Below, piece after piece: positions 8,246 through 17,560 of a stretch of 64,000 nt of DNA. This stretch comes from DASVCS01 sp036381495 (GTDB taxonomy: Bacteria; Gemmatimonadota; Gemmatimonadetes; Longimicrobiales; RSA9). Location: positions 1 through 64,000 of the forward strand of contig DASVCS010000032.1 of assembly GCA_036381495.1 (NCBI GenBank), in the 5' to 3' direction. Under the pieces are notes generated by a model. It had not been told where the DNA came from, made no database searches, and saw nothing but the letters and a program-made list of their open reading frames with translations. The position numbers and the translations under genes are program-made. Positions within the stretch are counted from its first letter, which is position 1, and each line of letters starts with the position of its first letter.

Positions 8246-9346
8246 GTGTTCGGCGCATGGGCGGCTGCCTGGCCGCTGATCCGTGCCGATCTGCACCTCA
8301 CATACGTGCAGGTCGGGCTTCTGCTCTCTCTGCCGCAGCTCTTCGGGAACGTGGTCGAGCCCGCGGTCGGCGTGCTCGGCGATGCGTGGGATCGGCGTGC
8401 GCTCATCCGGTCCGGCGGGGTCGTGTTCGCCGCCGCGGTGCTCGGGATCGCGCTGAGCCACGCCTTCGCGCCGCTGCTGGTGGCGCTGGCGCTGGTCAAC
8501 CCGGCTTCGGGCGCGTTCGTCAGTCTGTCACAGGCCGTGCTGATGGACCTGGACCCGCGCGGCCACGAGCTGAACATGGCGCGCTGGGCGCTGGCGGGGT
8601 CGGTCGGCGTCGTGGCCGGGCCGCTCCTGCTGGGCGCCGTCGTCGGCGCGGGGCTCGGGTGGCGCGGCGCGTTCATCGCGTGCGCCGTCGTCGCCGTACT
8701 CCTGCTCGCGCTCGTCTGGCGGGCCGGCGTCGCCACACCGCCCTCCGGAGTCCGCCGGTCGCTCGGCCGCGCGCTGCGCCAGGGCACGCGCGACGCGTTC
8801 CGCGCACTCGGTCGGCCCGATGTACTGCGCTGGCTGACCCTGCTCGAGTTCATCAATCTCATGCTCGACATCCTGCTCGACTTCCTCGCGCTGTACCTGG
8901 TGGACATCGTGGGGCTGAGCGGCGCGCGCGCGGGGTTCGCGATCGCCGTATGGACCGGCGTGGGGCTGCTCGGCGATGCCGCGCTCATCCCGCTCCTGAA
9001 GCGCATGGACGGGCTGCGCTACCTCCGCGCAAGCGCGCTGGCCGTCCTTTTCCTCTTCCCGGCGTTCCTGCTGGTGGACGACGTTCCATCGAAAGTCGTC
9101 CTCCTCGGTGCGCTCGGTCTGCTCGACTCGGGGTGGTACGCCATCCTCCAGGGTCGGTTGTACTCGGCGATGCCCGGGCGGAGCGCTGCAGTCATGACGT
9201 TGGGGAACCTGTTCGGACTCGCGGGCGGCCTGCTCCCGCTGGCGCTCGGGGTCATCGCGGAGCGCTACGGCCTCGGCGCCGCGATGTGGCTGCTCATGGC
9301 GGCGCCTATCGCGCTGCTCGTCGGGCTGCCGGCGAGGTCTCGGTGA
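8246..9346 (+). CDS. Major facilitator superfamily transporter (5' end disrupted)
   Basis: The called start, GTG 8246, gives 366 residues and about eleven hydrophobic segments. It begins in the middle of helix 1 (VFGAWAAAWPLI), so the protein as called is N-terminally short. MFS features include the LSLPQLFGNVVEPAVGVLGD loop between helices 2 and 3 and a central basic loop near residue 170. Substrate unknown. The upstream frame carries the missing half-helix but is cut by a TGA at 8180. The gene is therefore either a pseudogene, starts at a non-standard codon such as CTG, or contains a sequencing error. The 3' end overlaps the convergent membrane-protein gene by 41 bases. Confidence 0.75.
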   Translation: MFGAWAAAWPLIRADLHLTYVQVGLLLSLPQLFGNVVEPAVGVLGDAWDRRALIRSGGVVFAAAVLGIALSHAFAPLLVALALVNPASGAFVSLSQAVLMDLDPRGHELNMARWALAGSVGVVAGPLLLGAVVGAGLGWRGAFIACAVVAVLLLALVWRAGVATPPSGVRRSLGRALRQGTRDAFRALGRPDVLRWLTLLEFINLMLDILLDFLALYLVDIVGLSGARAGFAIAVWTGVGLLGDAALIPLLKRMDGLRYLRASALAVLFLFPAFLLVDDVPSKVVLLGALGLLDSGWYAILQGRLYSAMPGRSAAVMTLGNLFGLAGGLLPLALGVIAERYGLGAAMWLLMAAPIALLVGLPARSR

Positions 9347-9677
9347 AGAGCGCGATAGCGATCTCGAGGACGCCGAGGAGCCAGAACAACTCCGCGGCAG
9401 GCCCCAGCTCCTCGAAGCCGAAGATCCAGGGCGAGAAGCCGAGGAACAGACCGCCCAGCGCATCCAGCCACAGGTGGACGCGCATGCTGAGCGCCTTCAC
9501 GGCTCCCAACTCGTAGTCGGTGAAGAAACTGTAGATGATGATGGCGGCTCCCACGATCACCAGCACCCATGTTTCGGCTCCGCCCCGGGCGAAGCCCAGG
9601 AGCCAGGGGAGGACGATGAACAGGACGCCCATGACGTAGTCGATCACGCCGTGAATGCGCGTAGGGATGAAGCGCAT
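9306..9677 (-). CDS. SPW-repeat-type small integral membrane protein
   Basis: The ATG at 9677 is preceded by GGGAGG at 5-base spacing and gives 123 residues. There are four hydrophobic helices arranged as two similar halves: IHGVIDYVMGVLFIVLPWLL, then MRVHLWLDALGGLFLGFSPW. The second contains the SPW motif and the first a diverged LPW. This matches the SPW-repeat family of unknown function. It is antiparallel to the MFS transporter and overlaps its 3' end; a tRNA gene lies further upstream. Confidence 0.8.
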   Translation of the reverse strand: MRFIPTRIHGVIDYVMGVLFIVLPWLLGFARGGAETWVLVIVGAAIIIYSFFTDYELGAVKALSMRVHLWLDALGGLFLGFSPWIFGFEELGPAAELFWLLGVLEIAIALFTETSPAARRAAR

Positions 9678-9857
9678 GCGGGCCTCCCGTGGAGCGAGTT
9701 CGGCAAGCGGCCCACACCGTCCGCCCCGGACATGCCGACACGCGGCCCCGGGTTCGCGGCGGCGGGAACGCCATCGAGATGGGCGACGCAGAGTTTGTTC
9801 CCAATGGTGATGCAAGGAGCCCGTCAACCCACGGAGGCTGACGGGCTTGCCGCGGAG

Positions 9858-9931
9858 TGGGCCCGGCAGGACTCGAACCTGCGACCCTCGGATTATGAGT
9901 CCGGTGCTCTGACCAACTGAGCTACGGGCCC
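9858..9931 (-). tRNA. tRNA with CAU anticodon, probably elongator tRNA-Met
   Basis: A 74-base cloverleaf is readable on the minus strand. The acceptor GGGCCCG pairs with CGGGCCC and is followed by discriminator A. The D arm is GCTCAGTTGGTCAGAGC, the anticodon stem-loop is CCGGACTCATAATCCG, and the T loop is GGTTCGAGTCC. The anticodon is CAU. No CCA is encoded. A CAU anticodon could also be the lysidine-modified Ile2 tRNA; the 5' GGGCCCGTAGCTCAGTTGG resembles elongator Met more. Confidence 0.92.
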
Positions 9932-10111
9932 TCGCGGAGAATCTAACCGCTGCACGGCGGCGGAACAACGGAGCGCCGGCGTCCGCCCGGCGGCGGTTGC
10001 GGCTGGCGTCGGATCCGCGTCCGCTGGCGCCGAACGTGCGTCCGGAGTGCGGTGGCTCGCGCGCGCCGACGGGGCGCGCAGGGTCGGCACACGGAAGTCG
10101 AGTGGCAGGAG

Positions 10112-10351
10112 ATGAAGACGGGGAACCTGAAGATCCGCGCCATCGACAACGCCTTCCTCGCGGATGAGCTCGAGAAGACGCTGACGGCGCAACGCGGCGT
10201 CCGCACCGCTGCGGTGCGGCCGGGGCGTCCCGGCGGCGCGGAGGTCGAGTACGACGAGACGAGCACCTCGCTCGAGCAGATCGTGGCGGAGCTACAGCGG
10301 CAGGGCTACGACGCGGAGATCGGCGGCTACAGCGCCGGCGGCGCGCCGTGA
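10112..10351 (+). CDS. HMA-fold (metal-chaperone-like) small protein without the CxxC motif
   Basis: Using ATG 10112 gives 79 residues with a beta-alpha-beta-beta-alpha-beta pattern: LKIRAIDNAF, LADELEKTLTAQRGV, a central strand pair, then LEQIVAELQRQGYDAEI. This matches heavy-metal-associated domains such as copper chaperones. The metal-binding MxCxxC loop is missing; the position reads IRAIDNAF with no cysteine. AGGAG lies immediately before the ATG, too close to be ideal, so an upstream GTG at 10052 in the same frame cannot be excluded. It may be a degenerate HMA protein with a non-metal role. Confidence 0.6.
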   Translation: MKTGNLKIRAIDNAFLADELEKTLTAQRGVRTAAVRPGRPGGAEVEYDETSTSLEQIVAELQRQGYDAEIGGYSAGGAP

Positions 10352-10539
10352 GCGTGCGGCGGCCGCGCTGCCGGGTGGACGGGTGGGTTCCCGGACGAGC
10401 GGAGGGATGATCCCGGCCGCCAGCGGCGCCTCCGCCATGTGCCGGCCCATCCGGCCGGCGCCCTCGTCGCTGAAGTGAGCGGGATCGCCGGGGGCGTAAC
10501 AGCACGGTCCGACGAAACCGAAATCGTCTGCTCCGGCCC

Positions 10540-10558
10540 GGGCGCCCGACGGGCGCCC
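10540..10558 (-). terminator. Hairpin at the 3' end of asnS
   Basis: GGGCGCCC is repeated at 10540-10547 and 10551-10558 around GAC, giving an 8-bp GC-only stem directly after the asnS stop codon. There is no T-tract. A gene-free stretch, 10352-10539, separates it from the HMA-like gene; I see nothing else there. Confidence 0.55.
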
Positions 10559-10560
10559 CC

Positions 10561-11856
<1,296 letters not shown>

Positions 11857-11873
11857 AGCTGTGTCGGACTCCT

Positions 11874-13031
11874 ATGACCAAACCGAAGCGCGGGCGCGCC
11901 AGAAGAAAAACGGAGCCAAAGGTAGACGGGCCGGCGTGGGGTGTCAATTTCATCGGCGGCGCCGCACTCGTGGCGCTCGGGGCGTGCAGCGGGCTCGAGC
12001 AGCCGGTGCCGGTGGCCGAGCTCGGTGCGAGGCAGGACGCCACGCGAGATCTCCCGGTGCCGGACTCGGTGGCGGCCGCGTGGCGGGCGCGGATCGGCTC
12101 GGCGCTGCTGGCGTCGCTGACGGCGGAGGACCCGGTGCTGCTGGGTGCCGCCGGGGATGGCACGGTCGCGGCGCTCTCGACGGCGACGGGCGAAGTGTTC
12201 TGGACGCGCGAGGTCCCCGGCGCGGTCGGCGGCGGCGTGATCCGGGACGGGCTCCGGCTCTTCGTGGCCTCGGCGGACGAGCATGGCGGCGTGTACGCGC
12301 TCCGCCTGCGCGACGGGGTGCGACTGTGGGAGCGACGCGTCGGCGCGGTCTCGTTCGCGCCGGCCGTCGCGAGGGACACGGTCTACCTGGCCGCGGATGA
12401 CGGGACGGTCTACGCACTGGATGCCGGGACCGGACGGGAGGCGTGGCGAACGCGGCTGACGGGACGGGCGGCGGCCTCCCCGGTGGTGGACGCGACGGCG
12501 GTCGTCGCAGCGACCACGGCCGATACCTTGTACTGGCTGGCGCGGGGCACGGGCGAGGTCGTCGCGCGGCACGCGCTGGCTGCGGGCGTCTCGGCGGAGC
12601 CGCGGCGCGCGGGCGAGCGGCTGTACCTGCCGCTGCACTCGGGCGCAGTGGCGGCGTACGACCTGGCCGGTCGCAGACCGCTCTGGCGGGCCGAGACGGG
12701 AGAGCCGATCCTGGCCGCGCCCGTCGTCGCCCGCGACGGCACGGTGTACGTCCTGAACCGCGCCGCCGGCGTGTGGCGCATCGCGCCCGATGGCGCGGCG
12801 ACGCCGATGGCCGAGCTCGGCGGCGCCGCGCGCGGCTCGCTCACGCTTGCCGGTGAACGGTTGCTGGTGGGGCTGCTGGACGGTACGCTGCTCGCGCTCG
12901 ACACCACCGGCGCCACCGTGTGGAGCGAGCGCCTCGACGACTCGATCGTCGCGCCGGTTGCGGTGGCCGGCGGCGCGATCTACGTGCCGCTGCTGCGCGG
13001 AACGGTCGTCAAGCTCGAGGGGGTCCAGTGA
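11874..13031 (+). CDS. PQQ-like beta-propeller lipoprotein, BamB-like
   Basis: The protein has 385 residues. A basic N-terminus is followed by a hydrophobic stretch ending in a lipobox-like LVALGAC at about residues 32-38, which suggests an outer-membrane or periplasmic lipoprotein. The rest is repeats of the form DGTVYALDAGTGREAWRTRL, the tryptophan-docking blade signature of PQQ-type propellers, in about six or seven blades. BamB, a partner in outer-membrane protein assembly, has this architecture. The start is only 17 bases from asnS and has a weak ribosome site. Its TGA overlaps the ATG of the next gene. Confidence 0.8.
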   Translation: MTKPKRGRARRKTEPKVDGPAWGVNFIGGAALVALGACSGLEQPVPVAELGARQDATRDLPVPDSVAAAWRARIGSALLASLTAEDPVLLGAAGDGTVAALSTATGEVFWTREVPGAVGGGVIRDGLRLFVASADEHGGVYALRLRDGVRLWERRVGAVSFAPAVARDTVYLAADDGTVYALDAGTGREAWRTRLTGRAAASPVVDATAVVAATTADTLYWLARGTGEVVARHALAAGVSAEPRRAGERLYLPLHSGAVAAYDLAGRRPLWRAETGEPILAAPVVARDGTVYVLNRAAGVWRIAPDGAATPMAELGGAARGSLTLAGERLLVGLLDGTLLALDTTGATVWSERLDDSIVAPVAVAGGAIYVPLLRGTVVKLEGVQ

Positions 13032-13558
13032 TGGCGCGCGCAGTATGGCTCGCGCTCTGCCTGATCGCCGCGCTGCGGCCCGCGCTCGCGTTCACGCAGG
13101 ACACGACCCGCGCCGGCCCGCAGCCGGACGCCGCCACGCGGCCGGTCCGGACGGATGCATGGCGGCCGCTCCGCGTCGCGAAATGGGCGACATTGGGCAC
13201 GGCCATCCTCTCCGTCGGATACGGCTTCGCCGCCTCACTGGCTGCCGATACGCGCTACGACCGGATCGAGGCGGCGTGCGCAGCGGCCGACGCCCGCTGC
13301 GAGCGACGCTCCGCCTCGGGCGCCTACGCCGACGCCCAACTCCAGCGTCTGCACGATGAGGCGCAGCGCCTGGACGGACGTGCACGCCTCGCGCTGCTGG
13401 CGGGCCAGGTCGCCGCGGCGGCGAGCGTACTCCTCTTCATCCTCGATCTCCAAGAGAATCCCGCGCCACCGAACGTACCGTACGAGCCGCCGCGCATCCG
13501 GCTGGCGCCGTCCACCGACGGCGGCGCGCGGTTGACCGTACGCGTGCCGGTGCCGTAG
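13031..13558 (+). CDS. Small membrane-anchored exported protein of unknown function
   Basis: The start at ATG 13031 overlaps the upstream TGA and gives 175 residues. There is a signal peptide (about residues 1-20, ending ALAFTQ). A second hydrophobic segment lies around residues 52-70, and a third (LLAGQVAAAASVLLFILDL) at about 120-138. A short coiled-coil-like middle has two cysteines (CAAADARC). The layout looks like a bitopic or hairpin membrane protein coupled to the propeller lipoprotein. I do not recognise a family. Confidence 0.65.
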   Translation: MARAVWLALCLIAALRPALAFTQDTTRAGPQPDAATRPVRTDAWRPLRVAKWATLGTAILSVGYGFAASLAADTRYDRIEAACAAADARCERRSASGAYADAQLQRLHDEAQRLDGRARLALLAGQVAAAASVLLFILDLQENPAPPNVPYEPPRIRLAPSTDGGARLTVRVPVP

Positions 13559-13652
13559 AGGCGGCACTGCACGCCGTCAGGATCGGGCCGGGGATTCGGG
13601 TCGGGACACGCGCTCGCGCGCGGCCCACGGACGGGACCGCGGGAGGGTGCCG

Positions 13653-14363
13653 TCACCCCGTACCGGTGCGCTGCTGCGGCAGGCACGTGGTGAAGATTTC
13701 GTCGACGAGCGCCTGGCGTCTTTCGGCGTCGCTCATCGAGGCGGCCGGATCGAACACGGATCCGCGATCGGCTCCCGGAGCCTCATCGGCGAGCATCGCC
13801 CCGGGGTCGAAGAGCTGCGCGATCGCGTCCAGCCGTTGTTCGACGTCGAGCAGCGCGCTCGATGCGTGGCCGAGTTGCTGGGCGGTGATGTCCTGGAACT
13901 GGAGGCAGCCGATGAGGCGAAACACCTCGTCGCGCAGCTCGGCGCGCAGTCGTTCATCATCGGCGTTCGGGTCGCCGCGGTCCCGGGCGGCGGCATCGAG
14001 TTGGTCCAGCAGGCCGAGCGCGCGATCCAGGCCGTCCAGCATGTCGGTGGCGGCCAACTCGGTGGCCGACGAGACCTCGCGGAGCTTTGCGTGCGTGTGC
14101 TGGACGCGTTCGACCGCCGCCCGTTCGATGGCGCCACGGGAGCGCCGCAGCACATCGAGGGTGCGGGTGATCTCGTCGTAGGCCCGGAGCAGCATGAGCG
14201 GGAGCACGGAGAGCCCGGGCTCCCGGTCCGTGAGTTCGTCGAGGAGGCGGGCGATCCGGTCGTCGCCCGGGTCGTGTCCGCGCAGCTCTTCGAGGAGGGC
14301 GTCGACCAGTCGCAGCGTCTCCTCCGAATCGCTGAGCAACTCGGCGGTCAGTCGCCTCGGCAC
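13653..14363 (-). CDS. cheZ: CheZ-type chemotaxis phosphatase
   Basis: CheZ removes phosphate from CheY-P. The 236-residue product is almost all helical, as CheZ is, and holds the signature IGCLQFQDITAQQLGH at about residues 150-165. There the Gln-Asp pair supplies the catalytic Gln and the Mg/phosphate-orienting Asp. The C-terminal QALVDEIFTTCLPQ helix is in the position of the CheY-binding peptide. GTG 14363 directly follows the cheY stop, so cheY-cheZ are coupled. The end of the gene is convergent with the + strand membrane protein. Confidence 0.83.
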   Translation of the reverse strand: MPRRLTAELLSDSEETLRLVDALLEELRGHDPGDDRIARLLDELTDREPGLSVLPLMLLRAYDEITRTLDVLRRSRGAIERAAVERVQHTHAKLREVSSATELAATDMLDGLDRALGLLDQLDAAARDRGDPNADDERLRAELRDEVFRLIGCLQFQDITAQQLGHASSALLDVEQRLDAIAQLFDPGAMLADEAPGADRGSVFDPAASMSDAERRQALVDEIFTTCLPQQRTGTG

Positions 14364-14364
14364 G

Positions 14365-14748
14365 TCACCCTCGCGCCGCGCCGGATACCGCGGAGAGGAC
14401 CTGCTCGATCTTCTCCTTCAGCACCTGAGGCGTGAACGGCTTCACCACATAGTTGTTCACGCCGGCCTCGGCGGCGGCCAGGATGTCCTCGCGCGCGCTG
14501 CGCGTGGTCACCATGAGGACGGGGACGTCGCGCGCGTCATCGCGTGCGCGCAACGCGCGCACGAGGTCGAGCCCGCCGACGTTCGGCATGTTCCAATCCG
14601 TGATCACGAAGTCGATCGACGCGTCGAACCGGTCGAGCGCCTCCGCGCCGTCGCTCGCCTCGACGCAGTCCCCGTAGCCGATGCGTTGGAGCGAGTTGAT
14701 CACGATCCGCCGCATGGTGGCCGAGTCGTCCACGACCAGGAACTTCAT
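14365..14748 (-). CDS. cheY: Chemotaxis response regulator CheY
   Basis: This 127-residue protein is a single receiver domain. It carries the acidic pair VVDDS at the N-terminus, phosphoacceptor Asp in DFVITDWNMPNVGG, Thr in MVTTRS, and Lys in VVKPFTPQVL. The DWNMP motif is characteristic of CheY. GGGAGG lies upstream of the ATG at suitable spacing. It is the middle gene of flgM-cheY-cheZ, so it is probably transcribed from the sigma-28-type promoter in front of flgM. Confidence 0.95.
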   Translation of the reverse strand: MKFLVVDDSATMRRIVINSLQRIGYGDCVEASDGAEALDRFDASIDFVITDWNMPNVGGLDLVRALRARDDARDVPVLMVTTRSAREDILAAAEAGVNNYVVKPFTPQVLKEKIEQVLSAVSGAARG

Positions 14749-14777
14749 GGATACTTCCTCCCCGAGACCCGCGGCGC

Positions 14778-15092
14778 TCAGATGTCGCCCGAATCGAGCA
14801 GCCGCCTGGCCAGTTCATCGATCATGGCAGGCGCATCATACGCGCCGCGCGCGATCCGATCCCGGATCCCTTCGACGCGTGCCGGATCGAGGTCCTCCAA
14901 TTCCTCCGCCGGAAAACGATCGCGCGCCCCGGCGAGCGCGCGTCCCTCCTCAGAGATCTCGACGTGGTCGGCATGGCGCGAGGCGATCGGGCCACGGACC
15001 GGCGCCGGCGCCGGCTCCACCCGGCCGGTGTCGCGCTCTACCCGGATGCCCGTTCCCTGCGCGGAATCGGGCCGAACGTCGTCGATATTCAT
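14778..15092 (-). CDS. flgM: Anti-sigma-28 factor FlgM
   Basis: The start ATG 15092 has GGAGGT upstream and gives 104 residues. FlgM binds FliA and releases it once the hook is complete and FlgM is exported. The sequence shows the usual disordered N-terminus, then ADHVEISEEGRALAGARD (family pattern DKVSLSxEA). The C-terminal sigma-binding helices are RVEGIRDRIARGAYDAPAMI and DELARRLLDSG. A sigma-28-type promoter lies 20 bases upstream, giving the normal FliA-FlgM feedback. Confidence 0.88.
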   Translation of the reverse strand: MNIDDVRPDSAQGTGIRVERDTGRVEPAPAPVRGPIASRHADHVEISEEGRALAGARDRFPAEELEDLDPARVEGIRDRIARGAYDAPAMIDELARRLLDSGDI

Positions 15093-15112
15093 AGGCACCT
15101 CCATCGATCCAA

Positions 15113-15140
15113 GGTTCGGCCGTCGCGGATGCAAACTTTA
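15113..15140 (-). promoter_or_regulatory. Sigma-28 (FliA)-type promoter of flgM-cheY-cheZ
   Basis: On the minus strand TAAAGTTT (15140-15133) is followed after 12 bases by GCCGAACC (15120-15113). The published consensus is TAAAGTTT, 11 bases, GCCGATAA. The -35 half matches exactly and the -10 half matches at its first five bases. Two other promoters in this window share the same 12-base spacer. Confidence 0.75.
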
Positions 15141-15237
15141 AGGTGCGCGAGGCGCCGGCGGCACGGGCACGCGTCGTGAATGCGAACATCGGGCCGGACC
15201 GCCCGCATACCTTGCAAACTGGAGGCGACCGAACGTC

Positions 15238-16383
15238 ATGGGCAGAATCCTGATCACCGGAGGCGCGGGTTTCATCGGCTCGCACGCCGTCGACCGTTTC
15301 GTACGCGACGGCCACGAGGTGATGGTGCTGGACAACCTGGATCCGCAGGTGCACCGGGGCCGCGCGGCGGACTCGCCGGTCCACATCGGCGAGCACGTGC
15401 GGACTGGCCGCGTGCGCTTCCTCCGCGGCGATGTGCGGAGCCGCGCGGACGTCGAGCAGTCGCTGGATGGTGTGGACACGGTGGTACACCTGGCGGCGGC
15501 GGTCGGGGTGGGCCAGTCGATGTACGAGCCGTTCTACTACATGGACGTCAACGGCTCCGGACAGGCGATGCTGATGGAGGTGATGGCGCGCGAGCCGAAG
15601 CGGTGGCGCCGCTTCGTGGTGGCGAGCTCGATGAGCATCTACGGCGAGGGGCTCTACCGCTGTCCGGTGCACGGCGACTTGGCGCCCGCGCCGCGGCCCG
15701 ACACGCAGCTCGCCGACGGCGCGTGGGAGTTGCGCTGCCCCGAGCCCGGCTGCGGGCGGACGGTCATGCCGCTGGCGACGCCCGAGGTCAAGCCGCTCCA
15801 GTTCACGAGCATCTACGCGATCTCGAAGAAGGTGCAGGAAGAGCTGGCGCTCTGTTTCGGCCGCGCCTACGACATCCCGACGGTCGCACTGCGCTTCTTC
15901 AACGTCTACGGCTCGCGGCAGTCGCTGTCGAACCCGTACACGGGCGTGGCGGCGATCTTCATGAGTCGCCTGAAGAACGGGCGCCCGCCGCTGATCTTCG
16001 AGGACGGCGGACAGAGCCGCGACTTCATCCACGTCTCGGACGTGGCGGAAGCCATCTACCGCGCCGCGACCGCCGAAGACGCCGCGACGGGGGCGTACAA
16101 CGTCTGCACCGGCCGTCCGACCACGGTGCGCGAAGTGGCCGAGGTGCTGGCCCTCCGGCTCGAGTTGGACATTGCGCCGCGGATCGTCGGGAAGTTCCGG
16201 TCCGGCGACATCCGGCACTGCATCGGCGATCCCACGGCCGCGGCGGAGGCGCTGGGCTTCCGTGCCCGCGTGGGGCTGGCCGAAGGATTCGATGAGTTGC
16301 TGGCCTGGGCCGCCGATGAGGAGGCGGAGGACGGCGTGGCGGCGAGCTTCGCCGCGCTCGAGCGGCAAGGGCTCGTCCGCTGA
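15238..16383 (+). CDS. NAD-dependent nucleotide-sugar epimerase/dehydratase with zinc-ribbon-like insert
   Basis: The 381 residues form an extended SDR with Rossmann motif GGAGFIGSH at about 8-16. The catalytic Tyr/Lys pair lies in TSIYAISKKVQEE, and RDFIHVSDVAEAI is the sugar-epimerase C-terminal motif. Between residues about 140 and 178 sits an insertion with four cysteines (RCPVHGD and RCPEPGCG), which resembles a metal-binding ribbon. The substrate is probably a nucleotide sugar. It is divergent from flgM inside a flagellar region, so flagellin or surface glycosylation is possible but not shown. Confidence 0.87.
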   Translation: MGRILITGGAGFIGSHAVDRFVRDGHEVMVLDNLDPQVHRGRAADSPVHIGEHVRTGRVRFLRGDVRSRADVEQSLDGVDTVVHLAAAVGVGQSMYEPFYYMDVNGSGQAMLMEVMAREPKRWRRFVVASSMSIYGEGLYRCPVHGDLAPAPRPDTQLADGAWELRCPEPGCGRTVMPLATPEVKPLQFTSIYAISKKVQEELALCFGRAYDIPTVALRFFNVYGSRQSLSNPYTGVAAIFMSRLKNGRPPLIFEDGGQSRDFIHVSDVAEAIYRAATAEDAATGAYNVCTGRPTTVREVAEVLALRLELDIAPRIVGKFRSGDIRHCIGDPTAAAEALGFRARVGLAEGFDELLAWAADEEAEDGVAASFAALERQGLVR

Positions 16384-16400
16384 ACGGAGATCCCGGACCC

Positions 16401-16676
16401 ATGAACGACGCACCGATGACGGAGCCGCGCTGGGGAAACGCCGGGAAAGTGGGTGGTGCCGCCGCCGCGGACCCGGCGTGGGGCCTGCCGGCGCTGCTCG
16501 GAGCGGTGGCCGCGTCGGCCGCGGGGGACCGGGACACCGCGATCCGGCGACCGGATGCGGCACGCGCGGGATCCTTCGCGCCGGGGGCGATCCCGTTCCC
16601 GCTCACGCATGAGGGTCTCGCGCTCGGTCGGGGGCGGCGCGGTGCTCATCCGTCGCCGCCCCGGGATGCCGCGTAG
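16401..16676 (+). CDS. Hypothetical short protein after the epimerase
   Basis: A 91-codon frame starts at ATG 16401, 17 bases after the epimerase stop. GGAG lies 11 bases before the ATG, which is long. The product is rich in Ala, Gly and Arg and has no motif I recognise. Its last 31 bases overlap the 3' end of fliS on the other strand. It could be the 5' stump of a deleted gene or not coding at all. Confidence 0.3.
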   Translation: MNDAPMTEPRWGNAGKVGGAAAADPAWGLPALLGAVAASAAGDRDTAIRRPDAARAGSFAPGAIPFPLTHEGLALGRGRRGAHPSPPRDAA

Positions 16677-17041
16677 CTCTCGGCGGCTTCGCGCCAGCCT
16701 TCGTCGAGCATGGCGACCATGTCGATCACGCGGCCGAGGCGCTCCCGGTCGAGGGAACGACTGATCCCGGCCAGTTCGCCAAGGAAGTAGCCGTAGAGCG
16801 CCGCCAGACGCCCGGCCAGGTCGCCGCCCACATCGAAGTTCAATCCGCCGAGCAGCTCGAAGAGAATGGCCGACGCCTTCTCGAAGCTGGCCGACTTCCC
16901 CTCGAGGTCGCACATCTCGATCTGGCGCGCGGCTCGGCGGAGGTTCAACAGGAGCTGCTCGTAGAGCAGGGGTACGACCTGCTCGCTCGAGCTGTTGAGG
17001 CGCTGGTTCCGCAGATACGCGCCGCCATCATTGTATCGCAT
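16646..17041 (-). CDS. fliS: Flagellin export chaperone FliS
   Basis: This 131-residue, all-helical protein has the FliS N-terminal region (MRYNDGGAYLRNQRLNSSS, with the conserved Y in AYLRNQ). The first long helix is EQVVPLLYEQLLLNLRRAARQ and there is a DFDVGGDLAGRLAALYGYF-like segment. FliS caps flagellin in the cytoplasm before export. The gene is intact although its natural partner fliD, just upstream, is only a 3' fragment and no flagellin gene is in the window. Confidence 0.88.
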   Translation of the reverse strand: MRYNDGGAYLRNQRLNSSSEQVVPLLYEQLLLNLRRAARQIEMCDLEGKSASFEKASAILFELLGGLNFDVGGDLAGRLAALYGYFLGELAGISRSLDRERLGRVIDMVAMLDEGWREAAESYAASRGGDG

Positions 17042-17085
17042 GATCGCCTGCGTTGAGCCGAAGGGACGTCATTGCGACCTCGCGT

Positions 17086-17270
17086 CTACGAGTGCACGAG
17101 TTGCGAGGTCGGCCGTTGCGCCTGGGACTGCGCGCGGGCGAGCGCCGTCTCCATGGCGGCGAACTCGCGGGCCAACGGTTCGCGGCGCTGGTCGAGGCGC
17201 GCCTCCGCGTCCGCGATACGGTCCTCGATCCGCTGAACGCTGGCGTCCAACCCGTCGATGGGCGGACGAC
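17086..17270 (-). pseudogene. fliD: 3' remnant of fliD (flagellar filament cap)
   Basis: The frame ending at TAG 17088-17086 encodes about 60 residues that match only the extreme C-terminus of FliD. They are a coiled coil, SVQRIEDRIADAEARLDQR, then REFAAMETALARAQSQ, which is the FliD C-terminal signature. The remaining several hundred residues are missing. Upstream the sequence changes at about 17262-17270 into the start of motA in a different frame. The position just upstream of fliS is the normal place for fliD. Confidence 0.75.
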
Positions 17271-17446
17271 TCCTTGAAGATGCGTTTGACGACAGCCGGT
17301 TTGTTCCCCACGATGATGATGCCCAGGCCCGCGCCCCCGATGATGAACTCGGAGACCTGGAGCCGCGCGAAGACGTTGCCGCCGTGCATCGGGTAGCCGG
17401 CGGGGATGCTCCCGAAGACGACAGCGAGGCCCGCAATGATGGACAC
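17262..17446 (-). pseudogene. motA: 5' remnant of motA (flagellar stator)
   Basis: GTG 17446 opens a frame whose first 56-60 residues match the MotA N-terminus. These are a first transmembrane helix (SIIAGLAVVFGSIPAGYPM), the HGGNVFARLQVSEFIIGGAG region, and VGNKPAVVKRIFK. MotA is normally about 250 residues with four helices. Here the match stops at about 17270 and the reading frame continues into non-homologous sequence over the fliD remnant. This is a deletion joint between two flagellar genes. Confidence 0.72.
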
Positions 17447-17560
17447 GGTCGATTCTGCGCCAGTGCAACGGATGTCCGTGATGATGTCCCGCCCGACAGT
17501 ATCGGCGAGTCGGGCTTCGGGCTGCAATTCAGGGTTGCGGACGTGGGCCGGAGGCGCCGC

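Noticed and set aside
9858..9931. Assignment of the CAU tRNA as initiator tRNA
   Set aside because: The first acceptor pair is a normal G-C, not the mismatch typical of bacterial initiators, and the anticodon stem lacks the three consecutive G-C pairs.
17499..17506. GCCGATAC on the minus strand as a fourth sigma-28 -10 box before motA'
   Set aside because: No TAAAGTTT-like -35 is present at 11 or 12 bases upstream. It could be a decayed promoter but cannot be supported.
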